DNA from: Chitinophagaceae bacterium
GTDB lineage: Bacteria; Bacteroidota; Bacteroidia; Chitinophagales; Chitinophagaceae
Reading direction: 5' to 3'
NCBI GenBank assembly: GCA_016787135.1
Contig: JAEUVK010000056.1
Location: forward strand, 1 to 44,540
Length of the DNA stretch: 44,540 nucleotides
In this document: piece by piece, positions 36,269 to 44,540 of the stretch
Layout of the letters: each line of letters begins with the position of its first letter
Numbering within the stretch: position 1 is the stretch's first letter
Translations under genes and position numbers: made by a program
The notes under the pieces: model-generated
Told to the model about the DNA's origin: nothing
Databases searched by the model: none
Seen by the model: only the letters and a program-made list of their open reading frames with translations

Positions 36269-37795
36269 ATGATCCGTGGAAAATGGATGCTTGCTTTGGT
36301 ATTTTCGGTCACAGGCCTTTCTCTATCCGCCCAGAAGATCGTTTATTCGGAATACGACAAAGACGATACCCGGCGCATGAATTTTGAGATCGCAGGTAAG
36401 ATCGGGGGAAATTTTCTGATCTATAAAAATGTCCGGAATACCAGCTGGGTATCGGTACTAGACAATGACATGAAGGAGATCGCTAAAGTAGAGCAGGATT
36501 ATGTGCCCGACAATGACCGCATGATCAATGTTGATTTTTTCTCTTTCCCGGACTTTTGTTACATGATCTACCAGTATCAGAAAAGAAGCATCGTTCATTG
36601 TATGGCTGCCAAAATTGACGGCAGCGGAAAAAAGATCGGGGAAGTGATGCAGTTAGATACTACACAGATCGGTTTTGCGGCTAATAATAAAATATATTCT
36701 GTTATTGCCAGCGAGGATAAAAGCAAACTGATCGTTTTTAAGATCAACAGCAAGAACCGAAAAAACTACCTTGTGACAACAATGCTGTATGATAATCAGC
36801 TTTCCCTTCTTAAGAAAAGCAGACTGAGCATGGAGATGGAAGACCGTGATGATTACCTGGATGAATTTCAGCTCGATAATGACGGCGATCTTGTTTTTAC
36901 CAAGTTTGACAGGGTCAATAATGAGAATATCGGGAAGGCGTTTTTCGTTATTAAGCATGCACAGGCAGATTCATTTGCCATGTCTCAGCTGAATACAGAC
37001 AAGATCTATCTTGATGAATTGCATATCAAACCAGATAACACCAACAAAAGATATTTCATCACCTCATTTTACACAAAACAGCGAAGGGGGAACACCGAAG
37101 GCTATTATTTCTACTTATGGGACAAACAATCAGGCAGTCTGATTAAGGAAGATACTATCGTTTTCAGTGATGAACTCAGACGTGAAGCGAGGGGTAATGC
37201 CAGTACCAGGATGGCTTTTAATGACTACTTTATCCGTAACATCATTGTGCGCAGGGATGGCGGGTTCATTATCAGCAGCGAGTCCTATTATACCACTTCG
37301 AGAGGCAGTGCGTTCAACCGATGGAATTACATGTATGGTTCTCCTTTTATGCGTATGTCCGACTATTATTATTATTCGCCCTATTACAGCAGCTATTGGT
37401 GGAATTCACGATGGAATAATAGTTCAGGGAATGTGCGTTACCAGGCTGACAATATAACTGTTCTTTCCTTCGATAAGAATGGCCAGCGGGAATGGGCAAA
37501 TGTTATTTCCAAAGAACAATTTGACGATCAGACAGACGACCTGATCTCTTACCAGCTGGTGAATACAGGCGGGCAATTGCATATTCTTTTTAATAATATG
37601 GAACGAAGAACGCTACTGTTAAATGATTTCAGCATTACCCCTGATGGCAAAATAAACAGGAGCCCTACCCTTAAAAACCTGGACAAAGGGTATGAGTTCA
37701 TGCCTAAATTCGCCAAGCAGGTAAGCGCCAGGCAAATAATAGTTCCATGTCTGTACAGGAATTATATTTGCTTTGCCAAAATCGAGTATAATTAA
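36269..37795 (+). CDS. Secreted beta-rich protein of unknown function
   Basis: 508 residues with a signal peptide (residues 1-21, ending LSAQ). The body is a series of short strands with repeated patterns such as FLIYKNVRNTSWVSVLDNDMKEIAKVE and DGGFIISSESYY, which suggest a beta-propeller; I do not recognise a family. An aromatic patch at residues ~364-388 (YYYYSPYYSSYWWNSRW) is striking and could be an exposed binding or assembly loop. No sorting domain is present at the C-terminus, so it should remain in the periplasm or outer membrane. The next gene starts 23 bases later on the same strand, so an operon is likely. Confidence 0.88.
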   Translation: MIRGKWMLALVFSVTGLSLSAQKIVYSEYDKDDTRRMNFEIAGKIGGNFLIYKNVRNTSWVSVLDNDMKEIAKVEQDYVPDNDRMINVDFFSFPDFCYMIYQYQKRSIVHCMAAKIDGSGKKIGEVMQLDTTQIGFAANNKIYSVIASEDKSKLIVFKINSKNRKNYLVTTMLYDNQLSLLKKSRLSMEMEDRDDYLDEFQLDNDGDLVFTKFDRVNNENIGKAFFVIKHAQADSFAMSQLNTDKIYLDELHIKPDNTNKRYFITSFYTKQRRGNTEGYYFYLWDKQSGSLIKEDTIVFSDELRREARGNASTRMAFNDYFIRNIIVRRDGGFIISSESYYTTSRGSAFNRWNYMYGSPFMRMSDYYYYSPYYSSYWWNSRWNNSSGNVRYQADNITVLSFDKNGQREWANVISKEQFDDQTDDLISYQLVNTGGQLHILFNNMERRTLLLNDFSITPDGKINRSPTLKNLDKGYEFMPKFAKQVSARQIIVPCLYRNYICFAKIEYN

Positions 37796-37818
37796 ACCCT
37801 GATAATTCCCATTATCCT

Positions 37819-38826
37819 TTGACCGGAGTATTTAAACAGAAAAACCCTGCTAACATCATTCTGCTGCTTGTATTTGGAATACTGATCAAGCTGCCAATGT
37901 TCACGCACCCGCATGTACCTGAAAGCAAACCTGCAGAAGGGGCTTTTTTTGGTGCTATCCTGAGATTTCTCCAGCCTACAGGTAAGTCTTTTCCATCATT
38001 ATACCCATTACTGGCTTTTACGCTGTTGTTTGTGCAGGCGATCATACTGACAAGGTTTGTCATCACACAGCGGATGATAAATAAACCCAATTACCTGCCG
38101 GGGATGGCCTATATGCTGATCACCTCCCTGTTGCCGGAATGGAACTTTTTCTCGGCCCCTTTATTGATCAATAGTATTCTTCTATTGATATTGTCAGGCT
38201 TGTTCAGTATATATAATCAGCCCAATGCAAAAGGGACCATTTTCAATATAGGCCTTGCGCTGGGTCTTGCCGGTTTTCTTTTTGTATCATCGCTGACATT
38301 TGTTGTCTGGATATTGCTGGCGCTGGCCGTTATGCGTCCTTTTCGTTTGAATGAATGGCTTCTTTGTATCCTCGGTATCACCACCCCTTTTTACTTTTAT
38401 GCCATTTATATTTTTATTACTGATAAATGGAGCTGGGATGCGTTTCTGCCGCATATCAGTATCGGTGTACCTTCCCTGCAGCAATCTGCCTGGCTGGCCG
38501 GCAGTGTCTTTCTGATCATGGTCCCTTTCCTGGTGGGCGGGTATTACGTACAGGACAATTTGCGGAGAATGCTGATCAATGTACGAAAAGGATGGAGTCT
38601 TTTGCTTTTATACCTGCTGGTAGGATTGCTGCTTCCTTTTGTCAATACCAGTGATACTTTTGAGAACTGGGTAATGGCGATGGTGCCAATGGCAGCTTTT
38701 CATGCCTGTGCATACTTTTATTCTGCCTGGCGTGCTTTTCCACTTATATTATTCTGGATCACGACAGCTTTTGTACTGGCGTATCAGTATGCCGGACCCG
38801 GGTGGGTCACAAGTTACGGGCCTTGA
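37819..38826 (+). CDS. DUF6427-type multi-span membrane protein
   Basis: 335 residues with about eight to ten membrane helices across the whole length. The N-terminus (TGVFKQKNPANIILLLVFGILIKLP) and the early segment AEGAFFGAILRFLQP match, from memory, the Bacteroidota family DUF6427; the function is unknown. The start is a TTG at 37819: an in-frame stop at 37789 lies upstream and no ATG or GTG comes between, while the family N-terminus begins here. It follows the secreted protein gene by 23 bases and precedes purQ. Confidence 0.87.
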   Translation: MTGVFKQKNPANIILLLVFGILIKLPMFTHPHVPESKPAEGAFFGAILRFLQPTGKSFPSLYPLLAFTLLFVQAIILTRFVITQRMINKPNYLPGMAYMLITSLLPEWNFFSAPLLINSILLLILSGLFSIYNQPNAKGTIFNIGLALGLAGFLFVSSLTFVVWILLALAVMRPFRLNEWLLCILGITTPFYFYAIYIFITDKWSWDAFLPHISIGVPSLQQSAWLAGSVFLIMVPFLVGGYYVQDNLRRMLINVRKGWSLLLLYLLVGLLLPFVNTSDTFENWVMAMVPMAAFHACAYFYSAWRAFPLILFWITTAFVLAYQYAGPGWVTSYGP

Positions 38827-38897
38827 GTAGAAGATGGAGTATTTTCTGTCTCCCTGCTATCTATACTTTGGCAGCTCCCGGCTTTCTCTCAAAAGCT

Positions 38898-38905
38898 TAT
38901 CTTTG
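38898..38905 (+). promoter_or_regulatory. -7 promoter element (TATCTTTG) of purQ
   Basis: Exact TAnnTTTG match 25 bases upstream of the purQ ATG. The nearest TTG (38868-38870) is 27 bases further upstream, longer than usual. Confidence 0.45.
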
Positions 38906-38930
38906 CTTTTCACTACTCAACCACACTTTT

Positions 38931-39608
38931 ATGAAATTTGGCGTAGTCGTTTTTCCCGGCTCCAACTGTGACAGGGACATGCAGGATGCACTGGCAGATG
39001 ATCTGAACCAGGAGGTGGTGATGCTCTGGCATAAGGATAAGGATCTGGGTCGGTTCAATACAGAAGACTGTATCGTTTTACCGGGTGGTTTTTCTTTTGG
39101 CGATTACTTACGTTGCGGTGCCATTGCCCGGTTCAGCCCAATGATGCAGAGTGTGATCGAATTTGCCAATGCCGGGGGTAAGGTGTTTGGTGTGTGCAAT
39201 GGCTTCCAGGTATTATGTGAGTCACACCTGTTGCCGGGCGCATTGTTACGAAATGCCAATCAACAATTTGTCTGTAAGAATGTTTTTATCAAAGACCCGG
39301 AAGAGAATATTTTTAAGATACCGGTTGCACATGGAGAAGGCCGTTACTATGCTGATGAAAGGACATTAGGCGAACTGGAGGCCAATAACCAGGTGATCTT
39401 CCGGTATTGTGATGACAATGGTAAGGTCACTGCTGAAGCAAATCCTAACGGGGCCATCCGCAATATTGCAGGCATCTGTAATAAGAACAGGAACGTATTT
39501 GGTATGATGCCTCACCCGGAAAGGGCCTGCTCTGCGGTGCTGGGTAATACCGATGGCCGGGCTATCATCAAGAATTTGCTCATGGCCGAGCAACTGGTAA
39601 GCCTGTAA
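38931..39608 (+). CDS. purQ: Phosphoribosylformylglycinamidine synthase subunit PurQ
   Basis: Glutaminase subunit of FGAM synthase in purine synthesis, 225 residues. The N-terminus KFGVVVFPGSNCDRD is diagnostic. The class I amidotransferase nucleophile is the Cys in GVCNGFQVL, and the catalytic His-x-Glu is in MMPHPERA; VAHGEGRYY is also conserved. It supplies ammonia to the PurL/PurS partners, which are not in the window. The frame opens at 38802, overlapping the previous gene, but the protein starts at the ATG at 38931. Confidence 0.97.
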   Translation: MKFGVVVFPGSNCDRDMQDALADDLNQEVVMLWHKDKDLGRFNTEDCIVLPGGFSFGDYLRCGAIARFSPMMQSVIEFANAGGKVFGVCNGFQVLCESHLLPGALLRNANQQFVCKNVFIKDPEENIFKIPVAHGEGRYYADERTLGELEANNQVIFRYCDDNGKVTAEANPNGAIRNIAGICNKNRNVFGMMPHPERACSAVLGNTDGRAIIKNLLMAEQLVSL

Positions 39609-39676
39609 ACAGGTCTTTTAACATTATTTAAGCCCCTTTTGTCACTTTAGTTACAAAATCACAGATCCGGGGTATA

Positions 39677-39684
39677 TATTTTTG
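39677..39684 (+). promoter_or_regulatory. -7 promoter element (TATTTTTG) of the DsbD-alpha gene
   Basis: Exact TAnnTTTG match ending 15 bases before the ATG at 39700. No TTG at the normal -33 position; TTAC stands there instead. Confidence 0.45.
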
Positions 39685-39699
39685 TTGTATATAATCGGA

Positions 39700-40152
39700 A
39701 TGATGAAAAAAGCTTTTCTCTTTTTATCAGTTTTTGCAGTAGTGGCTGCAGCGCAGGCACAGTTGAATCCTGTTAGCTGGACATTTTCTTCCAAAAAGAT
39801 AAACGATAAAACCTACGAGGTGCATATAGAAGCCACGATTCAATCTGGCTGGCACCTATATTCTCAGTCTCAGCCGGAAGATGCCATTGCCGAGCCAACC
39901 CTGGTTGCTTTTAATAAAAACCCTTTGCTGACACTTGACGGAAAGGTAAAAGAGGAGGGAAAGCTGGAGAAGTTTCATGATGCCAAACTGGAGGTATCGG
40001 CTAATCAGTATTCAAAGACTGTAAAATTCGTGCAGGTGGTGAAGCTGAAAGCAAAAGCCAAAACCAATGTGAGCGGCAGTGTCAGGTTCCAGACATGTAA
40101 TGATCAAAGATGTTTGCCGCCCAAAACGGTGACATTCAATGTGGCGATCTGA
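39700..40152 (+). CDS. Stand-alone DsbD N-terminal (alpha) domain protein
   Basis: 150 residues with a signal peptide (residues ~1-21, ending AQAQ). The mature part is one immunoglobulin-like DsbD-alpha domain (WTFSSKKINDKTYEV, SGWHLYS) with the redox pair Cys133 and Cys138 in FQTCNDQRCLPP, the CxxxxC motif that in E. coli DsbD passes electrons to periplasmic partners. It lies directly upstream of a full DsbD whose own alpha domain lacks these cysteines. Start could also be the next codon (ATG at 39703). A terminator-like hairpin separates it from the DsbD gene. Confidence 0.93.
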   Translation: MMKKAFLFLSVFAVVAAAQAQLNPVSWTFSSKKINDKTYEVHIEATIQSGWHLYSQSQPEDAIAEPTLVAFNKNPLLTLDGKVKEEGKLEKFHDAKLEVSANQYSKTVKFVQVVKLKAKAKTNVSGSVRFQTCNDQRCLPPKTVTFNVAI

Positions 40153-40179
40153 TATTATTAGTAAAGAAAGATTTTATAC

Positions 40180-40210
40180 GAACGGGTTCCTGGAGAACTC
40201 GTTCTTTTTT
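40180..40210 (+). terminator. Terminator or attenuator between the two Dsb genes
   Basis: GAACGGGTTC and GAACTCGTTC form a 10-bp stem with one G-T wobble and a 5-base loop, followed by six T. It ends 12 bases before the dsbD ATG, leaving no space for a promoter, so dsbD must be transcribed through it. Confidence 0.7.
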
Positions 40211-40222
40211 AAAGAGCAAACG

Positions 40223-42193
40223 ATGCTAAACTTACATAAGATCATTAGCTTTATTCTTTCACTGACTATATTTAGTTTTTCAGTTTTTGCACAGGAGAGT
40301 AACCCTTTTTTTCCGTGGAAAGTTTCCAGTAAAAAGATCGGTGAAGGGAAGTATGAACTGGTTTTTTCCGTATCTCCTGCAGGCCCATGGGAATTATATT
40401 CGCCCATACAAAAAATTGACCTGGCTACTACAGAATTACAGTTTAACGATTCATCCATTACACAGGAGGGAAAATTTTCAGAGAAGGGCGAGGTAAAAGA
40501 GATCAAACATCCTTTGTTTGAAGAGGGTGCGTTACGGGCTTATCAATCTCCTGTTGAGTGGACAGCCATCATTACATTCAGTGATAAAGATAGCGTGCCT
40601 GCTATGCTGCAGGGCAAATTCCTGTACACGTATGGCAGGTCAGCTGACACTTCTTTTTATCCTTCATCTGAATTCCCCTTCTCCGTAGTAATGGAAGGAG
40701 GCGTACTATCAGATACAATGACCAAAGTTGCTTCCATCGATATCAATAACCCTGTAAATAACTGTGGTGATGAGGGGGCGAACAACAAGAGTATCTTCAC
40801 GATCTTCCTGCTTGGATTCCTGGGTGGTTTGATCGCACTATTGACACCTTGTGTATTTCCGATGATACCGGTGACCGTAACATTCTTTACCAAAAAAGCG
40901 CAGCACAAAGGGAAAGGTATTACCAATGCCGTCTTGTACGGTCTTTTTATTTTTCTTATCTACATATTGATCACAGTTCCTTTTCATGTTGCAGACAAGG
41001 CAATCAGCCCCGAGATATTCAATAATATTTCTACCAACGTCTGGCTGAATCTCATCTTTTTTGCCATTTTTATCTTCTTTGCACTGTCATTCTTTGGACT
41101 TTTCGAGATTGGTCTTCCTTCCGGGCTTGCAAACAGAGCAGACTCCCGTTCAGGCCTGGGAAATATCGGCGGGATCTTTTTTATGGCAGCTACATTGGCG
41201 ATCGTTTCATTTTCCTGTACTGGCCCTATTCTTGGAACACTGCTGGTCGGAGTTGCAGAGCAGGGTGCATGGCCGCTTACTGCCGGAGCTGCCGGGTTTG
41301 GCCTGGCGTTAGGATTACCTTTTGCATTATTCGCCATGTTCCCGCATTGGCTGCAATCATTACCAAAGTCCGGCGGATGGATGACAGATGTGAAAGTGGT
41401 TCTTGGATTTTTGGAACTGGCATTAGCTGTAAAATTTCTATCGAATGCCGACCTGGTAAAACAATGGGGACTGCTGAAGAGAGAGATCTTTATCGGATTT
41501 TGGATATTATTTGGATTACTGACCGTTTTATACCTCGCAGGAATTTTGAGAGTTAAGAACAGTACACCCGTCAAAAGGTTTTCTGTGACAAGGATTGCTT
41601 TTATTGTTCTTTTCAGTGCGATCACGATCTACCTGATACCGGGGTTGACCAATACCAGGTGGGCTGATTTGAAACTGATCAGCGGCTTCCCGCCACCAAG
41701 GGCAACTTATAGTCTTTACAGTTCTTCTCATGGCAATAAGAATATTTTTGAGCCTATACAAAATGATTACAAAGCGGCATTGGCCCTCGCCAAAAAAGAA
41801 AATAAACCTGTGCTGATAGATTTTACAGGATGGGCTTGTGTCAACTGCAGGCGCATGGAAGAAAAGGTTTGGCCGGACAAACTGGTGGATAGCCTGATGA
41901 GACACCAGTTTGTCGTAGTTTCTTTATATGTAGATGAGAGAAGAAAACTTCCTTTAACGGAACAAACTGTTGTCACGACCTCAAATGGAGAAAAGTCAAT
42001 TGTAACAGTCGGTGATAAATGGGCCACCTTCCAGACGGAGAACTTCGGAGCCACCTCGCAGCCGCAATATGCGATCCTTACACCAGACGAAAAAGCACTG
42101 ACCAAAACAAAGTTTTACACACCTGATGCAGATGAGTTTGCTGCGTGGTTGCAGTGCGGATTAGAAGCTTTTCAGAAAACAAGTAGTAAGTAA
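40223..42193 (+). CDS. dsbD: DsbD-type thiol:disulfide interchange protein
   Basis: A 656-residue inner-membrane protein that carries electrons from cytoplasmic thioredoxin to the periplasm. Signal peptide 1-24. The alpha domain (~25-160) has the same start as the upstream gene (WKVSSKKI) but no cysteines: the place of CxxxxC reads TYGRSADTSFYP. The membrane domain has helices between ~190 and 475, with the redox Cys210 in LLTPCVFPMIP and Cys332 in SFSCTGPILG. The C-terminal thioredoxin-like domain has Cys539 and Cys542 in WACVNC. The frame extends upstream to 40139, overlapping the previous gene, but the signal peptide sets the start at 40223. Confidence 0.95.
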   Translation: MLNLHKIISFILSLTIFSFSVFAQESNPFFPWKVSSKKIGEGKYELVFSVSPAGPWELYSPIQKIDLATTELQFNDSSITQEGKFSEKGEVKEIKHPLFEEGALRAYQSPVEWTAIITFSDKDSVPAMLQGKFLYTYGRSADTSFYPSSEFPFSVVMEGGVLSDTMTKVASIDINNPVNNCGDEGANNKSIFTIFLLGFLGGLIALLTPCVFPMIPVTVTFFTKKAQHKGKGITNAVLYGLFIFLIYILITVPFHVADKAISPEIFNNISTNVWLNLIFFAIFIFFALSFFGLFEIGLPSGLANRADSRSGLGNIGGIFFMAATLAIVSFSCTGPILGTLLVGVAEQGAWPLTAGAAGFGLALGLPFALFAMFPHWLQSLPKSGGWMTDVKVVLGFLELALAVKFLSNADLVKQWGLLKREIFIGFWILFGLLTVLYLAGILRVKNSTPVKRFSVTRIAFIVLFSAITIYLIPGLTNTRWADLKLISGFPPPRATYSLYSSSHGNKNIFEPIQNDYKAALALAKKENKPVLIDFTGWACVNCRRMEEKVWPDKLVDSLMRHQFVVVSLYVDERRKLPLTEQTVVTTSNGEKSIVTVGDKWATFQTENFGATSQPQYAILTPDEKALTKTKFYTPDADEFAAWLQCGLEAFQKTSSK

Positions 42194-42229
42194 CGGGTTA
42201 CCCTTCAAAAGGTAATAAGGCAAAAGAAA

Positions 42230-42256
42230 AACCGTCCCGCAATATGCGGGACGGTT
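42230..42256 (-). terminator. Strong hairpin terminator downstream of dsbD
   Basis: AACCGTCCCGCA and TGCGGGACGGTT form a perfect 12-bp stem with a 3-base loop. The T-run is on the minus strand (TTTTTCTTTT), so it suits minus-strand transcripts coming from the sigma-factor gene; it may also stop dsbD transcription. Confidence 0.75.
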
Positions 42257-42264
42257 CAATTTGG

Positions 42265-42376
42265 TGTCATTCTGTACCAGCCTTCCCAGGTTGGATTCCA
42301 ATAATGGAATTGGCAAGCAAACCGAAAAATTCTTTATATCGAATTCTTCATCTCCGGTCGGAGATACAGAATGACA
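42265..42376. repeat. MITE-like short element with 12-bp terminal inverted repeats
   Basis: TGTCATTCTGTA (42265-42276) and TACAGAATGACA (42365-42376) are perfect inverted repeats around a 112-base unit. Inside are smaller hairpins ATTCCA-ATAA-TGGAAT (42295-42310) and ATCTCC-GGTC-GGAGAT, and AATTCTT repeats. No protein is encoded. The ends recall the dispersed GTCATTCTG-type repeats seen in Bacteroidota genomes. Copy number cannot be known from this window. Confidence 0.6.
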
Positions 42377-42392
42377 ATATCTTTTTCAAAAC

Positions 42393-42414
42393 TTCTGCAA
42401 AGATATATGCAGAA
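42393..42414 (-). terminator. Possible weak terminator of the sigma-factor gene
   Basis: TTCTGCA and TGCAGAA form a 7-bp stem with an 8-base loop, 19 bases past the sigma-factor stop; on the minus strand it is followed only by AGTTTTG. Confidence 0.35.
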
Positions 42415-42432
42415 AACACTAACATCCAAGAA

Positions 42433-43014
42433 CTACAAAGCAATTTGTTTTTGCACCATCAGTTTGCGCAGGTTGATCAAACCATAACGCATACGGCCAA
42501 GTGCAGTATTAATGCTGCAATTGGTCACTGAGGCGATCTCTTTAAAGCTCATATCAGCATAATGACGGAGTATGATCACTTCACGCTGATCTTCCGGCAG
42601 CCGTTCCAGCATTTCGCGGACACGGTCATGACTTTGCCTTTTCATCATCGTGGTCTCAGCACTGTCATCAGCAAAATTGAGTACTTCAAAAATATCTTTA
42701 TCCTCACCATTGCGGATGGTGGGTGTACGTTTTACTTTACGGAAATGATCCACACATAAGTTGTGGGCAATACGCATGGCCCAGGGAAGGAACTTGCCTT
42801 CTTCTGTATAACGGCCGCTGCGCATAGTGTCGATAATGCGTATGAAAACATCCTGGAAAATATCTTCTGCCAGGTATTTGTCTTTTACCAGGAATAAGAT
42901 GGAAGTGTACAATTTGTCTTTGTGACGGAGCACCAGGGTCTCTAGTGCATCGAGGTCGCCGTCAGTGAACAGACGGATAAGGTCGTGGTCGGTTTTCTTA
43001 CTATAAGTTTTCAT
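42433..43014 (-). CDS. ECF-type RNA polymerase sigma factor
   Basis: A 193-residue sigma-70 family factor with the two-domain ECF layout. Region 2 occupies ~residues 20-90, with YLAEDIFQDVFIRIIDTM and FLPWAMRIAHNLCVDHFRK. Region 4 occupies ~135-185, with LPEDQREVIILRHYADMSFKEIASVTNCSINTALGRM, the latter being the helix-turn-helix that reads the -35 region. No anti-sigma gene is next to it in this window. It is divergent from uvrA; the 258-base gap contains the uvrA -7 element and no other gene I can support. Confidence 0.95.
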   Translation of the reverse strand: MKTYSKKTDHDLIRLFTDGDLDALETLVLRHKDKLYTSILFLVKDKYLAEDIFQDVFIRIIDTMRSGRYTEEGKFLPWAMRIAHNLCVDHFRKVKRTPTIRNGEDKDIFEVLNFADDSAETTMMKRQSHDRVREMLERLPEDQREVIILRHYADMSFKEIASVTNCSINTALGRMRYGLINLRKLMVQKQIAL

Positions 43015-43253
43015 ACTCCTACAGGTTTAGGTGTGGTCAAATGTGGCTTTGGCTTAGAAAAATGTTCGGTTAAATCAGTGTAGAAGTATGTACTATAGGC
43101 GTGATCAGTTTTTGGTATTTCATTGTTTCGGATATTGGTGATTAAAAATAGAACTTTTCAGGAAACCGCCAAACGTTTTGTCAACGAAATTGTTTTATAG
43201 GGTGTCAAGAAAATGTTAATCATCCGGGCTGAAATTTAAGGCAGATAAGGCTT

Positions 43254-43261
43254 TACATTTG
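43254..43261 (+). promoter_or_regulatory. -7 promoter element (TACATTTG) of uvrA
   Basis: Exact TAnnTTTG match ending 11 bases before the uvrA ATG at 43273, implying a leader of only about five bases. No -33 TTG at standard spacing. Confidence 0.45.
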
Positions 43262-43272
43262 CCAGACGCAAA

Positions 43273-44540
43273 ATGGAAAAATTAATAAAAGGGAAAAATT
43301 CCGCTAAAGCAGCGACCGTAAATTCCGCAGATAATATACTGATTAAGGGAGCGAGGGTACATAACCTGAAGAACATAACGGTAAGTATTCCGAGAAATAA
43401 ACTGGTAGTGGTTACCGGTGTTTCGGGTTCTGGTAAATCTTCTCTTACTATTGATACTTTATATGCTGAAGGACAGCGGCGTTATGCGGAAAGCCTCAGT
43501 GCTTATGCCCGTCAGTTCCTGAACCGGATGAACAAACCCGATGTGGATTATATCAAAGGGTTATGTCCTGCGATCGCTATTGAACAAAAAGTGATCACAA
43601 GAACTCCCCGCAGCACGGTAGGAAGCATGACAGAGATCTATGACTACCTCAGGCTCCTTTTTGCAAGGATCGGGAAAACCATTTCACCCATTTCCGGGAA
43701 AGAAGTAAAGAAGGATGATGTGACCGATGTGGTGAACGCCATTATTGCTTTACAGGAAGGGGATAAAGTATATATCCTTGCCACATTCAAACAGCAAAAG
43801 AACCGGGATATTAAAGAAGAATTGAATATACTGGCACAAAAGGGTTTTTCAAGAATGTATGACCAGAAGTCCGGTGAGATATTCAGGATCGAAGAGCTGG
43901 CTGACAGAAGTGATAAAGAGTTAAAGTCATTATCGAAAGCAAATATTCTTATTGACCGGATAGTAGTAAAAGAATTTGATGATGACGATAAGCATCGTCT
44001 CGCTGATTCAATTGGAACGGCCTTTTATGAAGGCGAAGGAGATGTGTATATAGAAGTTCAGTCTGATGCCGGCAAGAAGCTTCTTCACTTTAATAACCGC
44101 TTTGAAGCTGACGGGATGCAATTCGAAGAGCCTGTACCGAATCTTTTTTCTTTTAATAACCCGTTCGGCGCCTGCCCCACCTGTGAAGGCTTTAGCCAGG
44201 TGCTGGGAATAGACAGTGAATTGGTGATTCCTGACAGGCGGTTAAGTGTATATGATGGTGCTATTGCACCCTGGAAAGGTGAAAAGCTGGGTTGGTGGAG
44301 AGAACAATTCATCAAAGGGGCGAAGAAATTCAATTTCCCGGTACATAAAGCCATTGCCGATCTTACCACCAAACAATATGAAACTTTATGGGAAGGAAAT
44401 GAGCATGCCCATGGCATCAATGACTTTTTCAAAGAAGTGGAGCAGAACCTTTATAAAGTGCAGTACCGTGTTTTACTAAGCCGCTACCGGGGAAGAACAT
44501 CTTGTCCTGATTGCAAGGGTTACCGCCTGCGTAAAGAAGC
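43273..44540 (+). CDS. uvrA: Excinuclease ABC subunit UvrA (3' end missing)
   Basis: DNA-damage recognition ATPase of nucleotide excision repair. The first 422 residues are present of a family length of about 940, and the gene runs off the window. Walker A is GVSGSGKSS (residues ~49-57), followed by the invariant [20 protein letters not shown]. The signature-insertion region has CPTCEGF (near base 44175) and the zinc-binding stretch begins near the end with [15 protein letters not shown]. The ~20 residues before the conserved core ([20 protein letters not shown]) are an extra N-terminal tail compared with E. coli UvrA. The ATG at 43273 is the first possible start after the -7 element. Confidence 0.97.
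   Translation, partial: MEKLIKGKNSAKAATVNSADNILIKGARVHNLKNITVSIPRNKLVVVTGVSGSGKSSLTIDTLYAEGQRRYAESLSAYARQFLNRMNKPDVDYIKGLCPAIAIEQKVITRTPRSTVGSMTEIYDYLRLLFARIGKTISPISGKEVKKDDVTDVVNAIIALQEGDKVYILATFKQQKNRDIKEELNILAQKGFSRMYDQKSGEIFRIEELADRSDKELKSLSKANILIDRIVVKEFDDDDKHRLADSIGTAFYEGEGDVYIEVQSDAGKKLLHFNNRFEADGMQFEEPVPNLFSFNNPFGACPTCEGFSQVLGIDSELVIPDRRLSVYDGAIAPWKGEKLGWWREQFIKGAKKFNFPVHKAIADLTTKQYETLWEGNEHAHGINDFFKEVEQNLYKVQYRVLLSRYRGRTSCPDCKGYRLRKE

Noticed and set aside
40984..41625. 213-residue open frame on the minus strand
   Set aside because: Antisense to the DsbD membrane domain; low-complexity translation without recognisable motifs.
42244..42531. 95-residue open frame on the plus strand
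   Set aside because: It runs from the terminator hairpin through the inverted-repeat element into the sigma-factor gene; no coding character.

Overview
The window reads as chromosomal DNA of a Bacteroidota bacterium, most likely of the Chitinophagaceae. Evidence: a type IX secretion C-terminal sorting domain on the protein at 9214-11367, an FtsZ with a long acidic linker, a two-protein DsbD arrangement, a DUF6427-type membrane protein next to purQ, almost no Shine-Dalgarno sequences, and repeated matches to the Bacteroidota promoter -7 element TAnnTTTG just upstream of genes. The taxon is inferred from protein character; no database was searched. Coding density is high, no intergenic gap exceeds 300 bases, and I see no tRNA, rRNA, CRISPR array, prophage or insertion sequence. 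One short inverted-repeat element lies at 42265-42376.

Layout. 1-2.1 kb: 3' part of ftsZ, ended by tandem terminators. 2.1-5.5 kb: a GNAT acetyltransferase, a two-gene ABC exporter and an SDR-type epimerase (TIGR01777 type). 5.5-8.2 kb: a catalytic/non-catalytic pair of periplasmic M16 peptidases. 8.4-11.4 kb: a matrixin-like metalloprotease divergent from a glycine-rich T9SS cargo protein. 11.4-15.3 kb: a FadN-type beta-oxidation enzyme with a small partner, then a YceI protein with an OB-fold protein. 15.4-21.9 kb: a giant AsmA-like envelope protein, a YbjN-like small protein and metG. 22.0-26.7 kb: a double-domain esterase, a GH3 beta-glucosidase and a Crp/Fnr-type regulator, with a perfect FNR-type palindrome in front of the glucosidase. 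26.7-27.7 kb: LD-carboxypeptidase. 27.8-31.0 kb: katG and oxyR, divergent, with an OxyR-type operator. 31.0-36.0 kb: two paralogous membrane-anchored alpha/beta hydrolases around a TPR-like lipoprotein, then the potassium transporter kup. 36.3-39.6 kb: a secreted beta-rich protein, the DUF6427-type protein and purQ. 39.7-42.2 kb: a free DsbD-alpha domain followed by full DsbD. 42.2-44.5 kb: the repeat element, an ECF sigma factor and the 5' part of uvrA.

Most of the window is housekeeping and envelope biology. The parts most worth following are (a) the Crp/Fnr regulator, whose recognition-helix residues match the palindrome next to it and so point to a small hemicellulose-degradation regulon; (b) the DsbD pair, in which the fused alpha domain has lost its cysteines while a free copy keeps them, with an attenuator-like hairpin between the two genes; and (c) the metalloprotease/T9SS protein pair sharing a repeat-bearing intergenic region. 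I found nothing that clearly amounts to a wholly new defence or mobile system.
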